Shown: in pieces, positions 1 through 9,529 of the stretch
Layout of the letters: the number at the start of each line of letters is the position of its first letter
Position numbering within the stretch: the stretch's first letter is position 1
Source: Nymphaea colorata
Taxonomy: Eukaryota > Streptophyta > Magnoliopsida > Nymphaeales > Nymphaeaceae
Reading direction: 5' to 3'
DNA length: 64,000 nucleotides
Assembly (NCBI RefSeq): GCF_008831285.2
Contig: NC_045146.1
Coordinates: 9,932,972-9,996,971, forward strand
Notes under the pieces: generated by a model
What the model saw: only the letters and a program-made list of their open reading frames with translations
What the model was told of the DNA's origin: nothing
Database searches by the model: none
Position numbers and translations under genes: made by a program

Positions 1-1094
1 GTTGGTTGGTGTTCTAGGAGTGTCGATTTCAATGATCCTTTTGTACCAGTTGTAGCTTTTGTCTTTTCCTCAGCAACTATGAGCTCTGACGATAGTGACC
101 GCAAAATTCACTTTAATGGTGCCTTTTTGCATTCCCAGATATTGAATGCCTTTGCTTTTATGTTTTTGACATTTTGAATTGATCAGTTCTATATATAGCT
201 GTGCTCTTGATACTCATGTTAACATCTGCAACTTGATGAAATGCTCTGGTTAACAGTTTTTGATCATTTCTTGATGCTTGAGTATCATTTCTAATGTGCT
301 TGTCAATCTATGTAGTTTGTTTACTGTCTTAGGCAACTGTAACTCACTTTTCGGGACCAACTCTTTCAGGCTGTGTGTTGCATCAGTTCTCAAAATTTTC
401 ATTTTCTTCCTTTCCATTTTATCTTTTTGTCCATGACAAGACTCTTTTTATGGGTTTCTGAGGCTTTTGCTCTACAGGTGTCTACTAACTTGTAAAATCG
501 GTTATACCATCTTGGTTGTTGCAAGTCTAATGAACAAGATTTTTTTTTTCTGAAAACTATTTGTGGTTCCATCAGTGTTAATTATGTTTATGCGCCCTAG
601 TAGGCTAGTAGCTCCTCAATAAGTAGTAGTTCACTACTCTAGCTTTTTGTTTGCATACCAAAGGAAGACTAGTGGAGGTCATTGATTACATCTTTTGAGG
701 GTGTATTGGCATCATCTCAGGCTAAATCCTGTTGTATCCATTGTGGTTACATTTGTCTAGGAATCAACAACATGCTTATCCAAGGTATTAATAGTATTAT
801 GTTGCAGAAGAATAGCATGTACTACAATCAACTTGTACGAGCTGATAAGTTTACAGTTTTTTTTAAGATCCTAGTTGCTTGAGTTATTTTGCTTAAGAAA
901 GTGTTACAACTATTCTTTTGATAGATGGTTTGAGTATTTAAGAGGAATTGTTGATTAACCTCTCTCCATTTTGGTATGTTTGTTTCTTTCAATAAGTTGC
1001 AACTTATTCTGTCTTAGTTATTGTTCATCAACAGTTTCAATAAATCCATTCTCACAAACTCTATTGTGCATTTTATTGTCTTGGTTATTTACAT
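1..1094. other. Noncoding DNA upstream of hAT remnant
   Basis: AT- and T-rich sequence with no credible coding region. It may be the 5' noncoding part of the hAT element that follows, or host intron/intergenic DNA. No hAT left terminus matching the right terminus at 4447 was found here, so the left end of the element is either outside the window or lost. Confidence 0.5.
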
Positions 1095-3184
1095 GTGTCA
1101 TTTAAACTTATGTCAGTTATGTCGCCTAGTTCTTCTGATAAAGAATATTGTCCAACTCCTATCATGGAATCAGTCGAATCATACTCATCTACTGAGAGAG
1201 AAATTGTCTCCAAGAGAAAAAGGATTTCAAAAGTATGGATTGATTTTACATTGGTTAAATATAAAAGAAAAGAGCTTGCCAAATGCAAACATTATGGAGA
1301 ATGATTGAAAGGATGCAGTGCTAATGAAACTAGTTATTTAAGTCGACATATAAATCTTGTTTAAATAGGCAAATCAGTGAAGGAAAACAAAGAGCTTTAC
1401 CACTTGCAGTTAGTGACTCTGGTGCAACTTCTCTATGTATACAAAAATTTGACATGGAGTCTATAAGAAAGTTGATGTCAAAGTGTGTAATAGCACATGA
1501 GCTTTCGTTCAATTTGATAGAATATAAATATCATAACAAACTTCTTCAAGCTTGCAATACAATGTTTGTTCCATTTTCTAGAAGAATGTTGAAAAAAGAA
1601 ATTATGTCAATGTACAAGACTGAAAAGCCCGATTTGAAGGATTTATAAATGATTATATGCAGTGAGTTTCATTGACATTTGATATCATAGCAAACATTGG
1701 GTTATCTTTGTGTGACAAGACAATATATTGATAGATATTGGAAGTTGCATGCTTATATGTTAGTTTTATACATGTACATCTACCACATAATGCAAATAGT
1801 TTGTGTGAGGTTTTATCGGAATGCATCTTTAAATGGAACATTCAGTCAAAGTTATTTTCTATTAATGGCGACAATTGTTCGACAAATGATAGTGCAATAA
1901 CTACATTGAAAAGGAACTTAGGAAGAAGAAATCTTACTCCAGTGAAAGGGCAACATTTGCATATTCGTTGTGTTGCGCATATTCTAAATCTTATGGTTTA
2001 AGATGCTATGCAGGATCTGCATGATACAATTTAAAAAATTTGTGAAAGTGTTAAATATGTAAAGGGATCACTAAAGCAATTATATACTTTTAAGGTTGTA
2101 TAAGAATAATGGGCTTGAATGGTACAAAGAAATTAACTTATGATGTTCCAACTCGATGGAACTCTACATATGTCATGTTGAGATATGCATTGTTCTACAA
2201 AGATACATTTCAACATTTGGCTTTTATAGATCCCAATTATATAAATTTACCTTCTGATGATGAATGGTCTTATGCAACTTCCTTGTGCCAGTTTTTGAAG
2301 TTATTTGATAATGTTACAAATATATTCTCTGCCACTAGAAACGTAATAGCTAATATAGTTTTTGAAGAAATACAGAAGGTACACAAACATTTGCATACAC
2401 ATCGTGTAGCATACAATAATTATATAAGGTCATTAGCATACAAAATGCAAGTCAAATTTGACAAATATTGAAAAAATGACTACAATGTCCTTTTTGCAAT
2501 TACATTTGTCTTAATCTTACATTCAAATTGGGATTTTTGAAGTATGTGCTTGAGAGTTTAAATGAAGTTGATGCAATAGTACAATATGAAAAAGTGGAGA
2601 GAAATCTTCATGAATTGTATGTCTAGTACAAAAATGTGTGGGTACAAACGATGAAGAAAATGAAAATGCAAACAACGCAATTGTGGAATTTGAACAAGAT
2701 GGAGATTTTTTGAGAGATGTCTTCTTCACATATTACATGGGTTCTGCATCTCCTCAAGTACCTCGCACAGATCTGGAAGCATATTTAACTAATCTAATAG
2801 AACGACCTCGGCCTAATGAAGACTTCAATATATTATCTTTGTGGAAGGCAAATGAAAGTAAATATAGAGTTTTATCCAAAATGGCTTGAGATATATTGGC
2901 AATTTCTATATCCACAGTTGCATCTGAGTCTGCATTCAATACAACTAGAAGAATCATTAATGATATTCAACCACTCCTAAAACTATTGAAGCACTAGTTT
3001 GCACACAGAGTTGGATTCGTGACAAAAATATCTCATGTGAACGTAAGATGTTCATTGTCCAATGTTAAATTTTAATCATTCCTTTTGTTTTTCATGATGT
3101 ACTAACATTGCAGTTTGCTTGTGGTAATGTGTTTTTTGTAGTTTTGAAGATAAGGAGGAATCTTCTGGTGACGAATTAGCATGA
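1095..3184 (+). pseudogene. Broken Ac-like hAT transposase (RICESLEEPER/DAYSLEEPER type)
   Basis: Remains of a hAT DNA transposase, which cuts and pastes its own element. Family landmarks appear in order but in changing frames. A BED zinc-finger-like block lies at 1215-1304 (KVWIDFTLVKYKRKELAKCK, with the second expected Cys read as Tyr). A block typical of the post-BED region lies at 1454-1648. Part of the catalytic region lies at 1850-2001 (GQHLHIRCVAHILNL). A block with the motif DVPTRWNSTYVML lies at 2109-2471. The C-terminal dimerisation region lies at 2700-2990 (DLEAYLTNLIERP, then STVASESAFNTTRRI). Stops at 1302 and 2887 and several frameshifts break it. A GT at 3043 and an AG at 3140-3141 suggest a short last intron before an acidic tail ending in TGA at 3182, but the phases do not join cleanly. 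The family call rests on recognised motifs and is secure; the precise subfamily is inferred. Confidence 0.85.
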
Positions 3185-4274
3185 TTCATATTTCATTGCG
3201 GTAAAATGTTATAACATATCCTTGATATTTTATAAAATCTCCTTGACACACATGCACACACACATGCACAGATAAGCTGATTTATTCTGGAAATGATAAT
3301 GGTTTCTTTATGCTATGAACATAGTGTTGCACCATATCAGATCTCTCTCTCTCTTTCTCTCTCACTCTTTTTCTCTTTGCTTTCTCATGCAAATGCAATG
3401 GGTGTGGTTGTTATAGTGGAATCACAACTGAAGGAGAATGATGTCACATAATTTTGCTCAATGAGAAGAAAATGCAGATGTTGCTCTTGTTTGTTCAACC
3501 CTAATTTTGCCATTGAGTCATTGCAAGTGCAGGACTGCAATCTTTGTTGAGTGTATCTTATACTTTTCATTCCGCATTCGAATCATGTTATTTAGACAAC
3601 AAACTTTGTCAGTTTTTAGAATGGGTTTAGAACTACCCCTTGCTACTGGTTGAGAAAATCAATACTACGAAATGGGTATGAAGGCTCATCATTGCATTGC
3701 TCAAAATTCAAAAATTATACTTGGGTCTTTTTGACTTGCTACAATTTTTTTCTTTGTACTTGAGACTTTATTTACTCTCTCTTTGGTATTTTGAGCCTAA
3801 ATTTGTGCAGGAGAGAGTGCAATAGACTGCGAAAAGGGATGCTCGCTCCGCTACCATGAATTCATGTTTCTGCACCACCTTTTTGTATGTACATAAAAAT
3901 TACTGTGTGTGATTTTTCCTTTGATCTTTATCATCCTGATTCTGTAATTTTCGAAAGTTAGAATGTGAATTTTAGATGTTTAAAGATGCACAATAGATGT
4001 GGGTATGGTAGCTAAACATGTTGTAGATAATGGGTGATCTGTGGTTTAGTAAAGCTCTTGCAAGAGAATCCAGTTAATCTTGCAGTTATGGAAACTTTGT
4101 GAACAAGCATCTTTTTGCTTTGTTTGCACCTTCAATCAAGCTATTACATGCTTTAGAAAAAAGAAGCCAAAAAGTTGGTATCATGTGCAGGTGCATCTTG
4201 AAATTGTAAGAACAAGTTTTTTTCTGTTTTTATGGTTTTTACTTCTTCATTCACCAAAAAAAGCCTGGCTCATT
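3185..4274. other. 3' noncoding part of hAT element
   Basis: AT-rich, no gene. It contains a CA-rich stretch near 3247-3270 and a CT-rich microsatellite near 3343-3375. It lies between the transposase remnant and the GC-rich hAT terminus, so it is probably the element's 3' untranslated and subterminal DNA. Confidence 0.45.
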
Positions 4275-4447
4275 AATAATCGGGTTGGGCCTCAGGCATA
4301 AGTTCAAGCCTGAGGCCTGATTAATTATCGACCCAGCCTGACCTGATTATTAATGGGCCGGGTATCGGGCTGGCCTGATGAAGTAACCTGGCTCAAAATT
4401 GGACGTTTTTATCAGGCAGGGCCGGGCCGGCCCAATGCCCAGCCCTA
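4275..4447 (+). repeat. hAT right terminus with GC-rich subterminal repeats
   Basis: Abruptly GC-rich DNA carrying repeated GGCC and CCTGA words, including a perfect 10-bp inverted pair at 4288-4297 and 4308-4317. It ends in CCCAATGCCCAGCCCTA, whose reverse complement begins TAGGGCTGGGCATTGGG, the form of terminus seen on many plant Ac-like hAT elements. The 8 bases that follow (4448-4455) would be the target duplication, but the partner copy is not in the window. The position just downstream of the hAT transposase remnant supports assignment to that element. Confidence 0.65.
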
Positions 4448-5330
4448 TCATGAAGTTCCCCAATCTTGCATAAGATGTTTTTGCGAATAAAAGATGGTAC
4501 ATGTCTACCTTCCTCAGTTCCAAGGGTAACTACTTCTAGTCACCTGGTAAAGTACTCTGTTGCGGCCAAGAAATACTTGTGACCATTTGATGTGAATGGA
4601 TTAATGGGTCCCATTACATTAAATGCAAGAAAGAGGATGGTGAAAAAATTTAAGTGTAGATATGCATCAAATATGTAAGTTGCATTAATCTGGCTAATAC
4701 TTATTGCAATCCTACAACATCATTTGTCAGTAGTATGCTGCACTTACTAGTAGGGATGTCAATAAATCTGGTTTGGATTGGATATCTGATCGAACTGTTT
4801 CGAAAAAATAGATATGGAAAAAAAATAATGTCCGATTAAGAAATCAGATCAGATTTGTATTTAAGAAATGACACTGATTGGATTCAAATTCATATTTGAA
4901 TATACATAAATATGGGATTGGATTCAGATATGATTCAGATCAGATTTATTTTTATAGAAATATTGCTTATCTAATTGTCTTACATTTTTAAAATAGGCCA
5001 AATTTGGGATTCGAAATCAGATGTGAATGTAAAAATTGGAACGGGATTGTGAAATTGGATTTTAGATTTGGATCTGGATATAACTTTTCTTTGTTTGTAT
5101 TTGAATCCTAGTTCAAATCCAATCCATTGATATCCCAACTTATTAGTTGTTTAACTAGTATCTAATAACTAGTATAGACACCACAGATCTCTTCATGTAC
5201 CTCTTTGATGACCTTCTACATCTCATCTTTGCCAATGCAACAATAGTATTTTAAGCTGAAGCCTCTCTTGTCTAAGGCTCATGCTAGGATGAAATATCTT
5301 GTCGATATTCTTTTTCTTGCATGTTATTCC
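4448..5330 (-). pseudogene. Ty3-gypsy integrase fragment split by a hAT MITE
   Basis: On the minus strand, 5250-5147 encodes a block around KVIKEVHEEICG, the typical start of the integrase zinc-binding region. After the MITE the frame resumes at about 4740 and reaches GPINPFTSNGHKYFLAATEY at about 4610-4540, which corresponds to the first catalytic-core block of gypsy integrases. Stops occur in both parts. Removing the MITE and one 8-bp target copy restores the order of the blocks, which shows that the retrotransposon fragment was there first. Confidence 0.75.
4743..5146. mobile_element. hAT-type MITE with 8-bp target site duplication
   Basis: A 388-bp nonautonomous element at 4751-5138. It begins TAGGGATGTCAAT and ends ATTGATATCCCAA, an imperfect terminal inverted repeat. 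It is flanked by CTTACTAG (4743-4750) and CTTATTAG (5139-5146), an 8-bp target duplication with one mismatch. The 8-bp duplication and TAGGG terminus identify the hAT superfamily. The interior is AT-rich with repeated GGAT/ATCAGAT words and has no coding potential. It has inserted into the minus-strand gypsy integrase. Confidence 0.85.
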
Positions 5331-5429
5331 TTTTTTTAGCATTTCAAGAGAAAAAACTCTCATATCCAAGTACTTTTTGATGTTCTGGTGCTGAGAGACT
5401 TCTTGTTAGTTTACTTCGTTGACATGCTC

Positions 5430-6230
5430 CATTGTTCATAGGTCGGTTGAGCGAATCGTCCGACCTCGAAGGTTATACATGGGTCCACCATCTTGAAAGT
5501 GATGATCAAGCCCAAGCTAGGCAATCTATCTACAATTTGATTAAATTCTCTTCTAATGTGGAAGAGCTAGAATTCTTCAAACTACTTCATCAATGCCTTG
5601 GCAGTTTCTTGGGATGGTAAGAGTTGTTGGTCTTTCACTTTCTACTCTTCATTGACTTGGTTTACTATGAGCATAGAATCTTCATAGGGATTCTTTTTTT
5701 TGGGTGATTAATAGGATTCCAAATCTTATTCCAGCCATGTTCTTGAATCCATTAAAAAGTAAGGTCTATGTCAGGGTAGATGCCACATGCAACACTTTCT
5801 CATTTAGGAAATTAGCATTCGACTTTAGTGAGAGGAAAATCGGCCAACTGGTTTGCAAAGGCTTGCCCTTTTATAGACTTTTGAGTAATGTACTCCAAAT
5901 CATTTTGTATGAGGAGTATTTAACATTTGGCAATCCTACAACTAAAAAATGGCTGTTTCATGATGTACTTGAGAGGATTTAAGTGAGAGACCATTTTGAT
6001 TTCATGAGGCAATAAGTAGTGTTAGAGAGATCATTTTGATTTCATGAGACAATAAGTAGTGTTAAAGCTTCTTGTACATCCAAACAAATCTTTTCCATAG
6101 CAAAATACTTCTTTTCATATTGTGAACAAATTTTGCTTAAATAATAGATCACATGTTCAATTTTGCTGCCTTCTTCATATTGTGCTAGGAATACTTTGCA
6201 AACAACATTATTCATTGCGATATACTATAG
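5430..6230 (-). pseudogene. Ty3-gypsy RNase H region
   Basis: Minus-strand blocks in family order: YEEGSKIEHVIYYLSKICSQ near 6180-6110 (end of RT-linked RNase H), NPLKYIMKQPFL with IKGQAFANQLADFPL near 5980-5850, a degraded block ending NMAGIRFGILLITQ near 5740-5705 (second RNase H-like region), and NQVNEEWKVKDQQLLPYQE followed by RREFNQIVDRLPSLG near 5660-5510. The frame shifts between blocks and contains stops. A 40-bp tandem duplication at 5985-6064 further disrupts it. Confidence 0.75.
5985..6064. repeat. 40-bp tandem duplication inside gypsy RNase H remnant
   Basis: Two adjacent 40-base copies, 5985-6024 and 6025-6064, differ at only two positions by eye. They lie within the minus-strand RNase H remnant and duplicate a short stretch of its former reading frame. 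Confidence 0.85.
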
Positions 6231-6479
6231 TAGTGGCCATCACAGAAGTGGGAGTTAGAGTGAGTAGTTTAAGAAGGCAGGTCATTGTTCTTTGGTGGAT
6301 CAGCTTACAGCTTTGTGTTGCCCCACTGCATGATGCAGTGCTAATGTTCACTATAGAGGTTGTTTATCCTTATGATCGGATTGACATCTTATCTTTCTTT
6401 TCAGGTACATTTTTTGAAGGCCTACTTGATCCTTTGAGTCTTCTTGATTAAATCATAAATGTCTCATACTCACGTTGTA

Positions 6480-7320
6480 TGAGATGGTATCTTATGTGCT
6501 TTTGGAAGACATCCAAGATCATTGACAAGACATGAACTTCTGCCATCGATGTCCTCATCTTCCCATCAATAGCTTTCTAGTGTTTCTACAGAGCTTCTGC
6601 TATCGGTGTCCTCATCTTCCCATCAACAGCTTTCTAGTGTTGTATACATTTTCTACAGAGCTTTCTAAATTCATGATGTATCCTCATCAGCGTATCAATG
6701 GTGGGGACCACTAAAGTGTTCGTGTAGATGAAGGCATTCACCATATCGTCAAACTTTTTCATCCTAGAGAGATCAATACCATTGAATTGCTTCTTCTTCC
6801 AGGCTCCAAGGGAAATACACGAAGAGGGCCTTGTCATTGTCATAGATAGGTGTACATGAGAGTTCTCCATACACTTGAACTTGTTGAACTTCCTAGGTAG
6901 GCCTTCCAGCTCTTTGTCATCAAGGCACTCGCATTGTATAATATCATTTTCCTCTACTCTCCATCAAATGCATCACTTTCTCCATTTTTTCTAAACAGGA
7001 CTGCTAGATTATAAGGATTTATGGGAGCTCCCTTTTTTCAATGCCCCTTGTTTTTGTTGGTAGATGGCCCTATTCCCTCTTTTTTCATCATCATTTGAAA
7101 CATCTACTAGAATTGAGTGAAGGTTTTTGGGTCAATCTCCACATTTTCTTCTCCCACTTCCTCAAGTTCCTCTTCACCGATGGAGGTCGCATTATACTCT
7201 TGGTTGGTTTCTTGGCCTTTTGTTTTTGTGCCCCTCTTTCTTGACATGGACATTACGTGTGTGGCTATTGGTGTCTGTTCTTGCTTTGTTTTTTCTCCTA
7301 CAGCCAAACGTGTTAATTTT
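6480..7320 (-). pseudogene. Ty3-gypsy gag-like fragment
   Basis: Minus-strand translation of 6870-6634 includes NGIDLSRMKKFDDMVNAF followed by VVPTIDTLMRI, which matches the capsid region of Tat-like gypsy gag proteins. Upstream on the same strand, 7307-7107 encodes a charged Lys/Glu-rich stretch ending EIDPKTFTQF, consistent with the gag N-terminal part. Stops and frame changes are present. A 56-bp tandem duplication near 6538-6663 lies at the downstream end. Confidence 0.6.
6538..6663. repeat. 56-bp imperfect tandem repeat
   Basis: The stretch starting CTTCTGCCATCG at 6538 is repeated from 6594 (CTTCTGCTATCG). The second copy carries an extra block of about 12 bases near 6640 before the shared TTTCTACAGAGCT ending. 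It is inside the gag-like remnant. Confidence 0.8.
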
Positions 7321-9529
7321 TAGAAGAAAACATGGGTGACATGATTTTGGAAACAAACTCCATTGGTGCACAAAATGAGAGACAATCAAAACAATTTTAT
7401 TAATCAAAAAATTTCTTACAATAAGTTCAAGAACATGGTAGACTCATCGACAATAAGAAATAGGATGAACGCTCTCCCACCATTCCATGTACATTCAAGA
7501 CCTCATGGATCAATGAAACAAACTCAGATTACTGGCTATAGACAACCATGTGGCATTTGTCAGACTGCAAATACCATGTCATGCCTCTATCCTCAAGTCA
7601 AACTCTGTGATAGTGTTGTATTTCTTCTTGACCACGTAATAGAACATCTACCACCTTGAAAATTGAATCATACTCCTCTTCGAATGATAAGGCACAAGAA
7701 TGGACCCTAAAGGAGAACATATGTTTTCTTAAAGTGAAATGTATACTAAGGTGTGTGCTCCTTTCTATAGTAAACATCCTAAATAATTTGCTCCTCTATT
7801 ATGTCATCTAGCATTTGTCTATAGGCATGGAAGGAACAGACAATATTGCCAATCGGCCTAAAGGTTTCTCCTTTCTAGAGAATGTGTCAATACAATCACT
7901 TCTACAAAAACCAAGTATATCCTTCCGCAACCAGTGTATCTTGTATGACATATCCGCTGAGTCTCTTGGACAGAAAGGCTAATCATGTTATCATCAAAAG
8001 TCTTCTATTCTTAAAGTTTACCTGCTTTCTAAATAGTTGAAAAACTCTGAGATCCACCGTGCCCTATCCATTGGCAAAGAGTCCTATAGTGTAGATGAAT
8101 TTCACCCTATGGATCCTTTCATGGGTGGACTTAGGCCGAGCTAACATCTCCTCTATTGTGCCTTCTAAATGTGCATGGAGATCTATTAGTTTGAGGTGTA
8201 AGCCATTGCCTTCCTTTTTAAGATCCCACATTTTTAGTCTATAGAGAAGAGTTGTAATCCACTTCTCCATGTTTGATAAGAAACTGGTCGTCTAAATTGA
8301 TACTAGGCACATCATTGGGTCAGGGAGGTCGAGAATGTTTGAGAACTGATGTATAAGGGGAGCCATCTTTCCAAATAGAGGTCAAGCTACCATTCGCCTC
8401 TTGCTTGCATAAGAGAACCACTAACTCTAATCCATAGTTACCTAAGTAATAAGGATAAGCCATTTGGAACTGCTCCAACCACTATGAGTACCAGTCCAAG
8501 CCATGCAGTCTGTAGGGACAAACCTGATGTCTAGATCTCACCAAGGATGGAATGCACATGTGACCATGAGGGTGTGTCCTAAATGTGGTGACTAGAAGGG
8601 AAGATATGGTCGAGGTCACAACAAGCACAAGACAAACAGAAATATGAATAGGGATCACGAGACTTAGTGAAGGGGCTGTGCCTAACTGGGTTGATCCAAT
8701 AGAGAGATTCAAACAATATAACAGACAATCTTGTCCCAGGCTATGCTGAAGAGACATCCTAAAAGGTAGACTGTTTGAGGCTAAAATAAAAAAGATACCT
8801 GGACAGTTTTGAAAAGGGAAAGCGAGACTCAATTAAAACATACGTCAGCTTTTCTAAAGAAAATGATTTCATGTAATCCATGATTTTGAGAGAAGAAATA
8901 AGCACACAATTCACACACATATGCTCATACAATACACCCTAATCGAGACAACTCTAGATGCATGGTTCAAAATGGCTTGGATTCCTGAACTAAGTCTCTC
9001 GGAGGTTCTTTTGATCATCGGCAGTTCTTGAACATGTTATGTTGATATACCTAGATAAAATCCAAGGTATATGGCATAGAGACTCCTCCTGTGGGTTCTA
9101 ATATTTAAAACTCTCATTTCTCCTTTAAGCTTACTAATATGTGGGACTATTGTTACAGTATGTGGTAAGGAGAGCACCAATACCTGCCTTTAGTAGGTTG
9201 GTTCAGCCAATGAACGTCCCTAAAATTATTGTTTAACATAGTGAGTCCTAGGACATGATGACTGGGACTTGTATAGGTTCATGGTAATTAGAAAACATGG
9301 TCAACATGAACAAACAGTGATATCTAATACAATGAAGCCTAAGCTGAGGATTAAAATAAATAAAGAGATCAAACATGGTATTCAAACAACTCCTAAATTG
9401 AGAGATGTTATGTTTGATCTTCGATCTACTTGGACAACAGTCATGACATGGAACTTTAATCCATGCAACTTAGTTAAATCATGACAAGTTCTATCAGTGT
9501 CGCTGTTTCTATTTGCATGAAAATTTGTT
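7321..9529. other. Noncoding or unrecognised DNA upstream of gypsy gag
   Basis: No recognised protein domain. The minus strand has short open stretches (8064-8270 with many charged residues, and 8482-8832) that could be leader or extra-ORF sequence of the gypsy remnant. No primer-binding site complementary to a common plant tRNA was found next to a plausible LTR end. Confidence 0.4.

Larger units (their letters stand above)
4448..8270 (-). mobile_element. Ty3-gypsy LTR retrotransposon remnant, internally deleted
   Basis: Reading the minus strand from high to low coordinates gives gag-like sequence (about 7320-6480), then RNase H (about 6230-5430), then integrase (5330-4448). Only about 250 bases separate gag from RNase H, so protease and reverse transcriptase have been lost. 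The integrase is interrupted by a hAT MITE at 4751-5138, and the 3' end is cut off by the hAT terminus at 4447. All frames are broken. A minus-strand block at 8064-8270 may be upstream gag or leader sequence. The order of domains and several motif blocks match Tat-like gypsy polyproteins; this lineage assignment is inference. Confidence 0.75.

Noticed and set aside
7041-7339. Plus-strand Ser/Phe-rich ORFs
   Set aside because: Antisense to the gag-like Lys/Glu-rich stretch of the minus-strand gypsy remnant.
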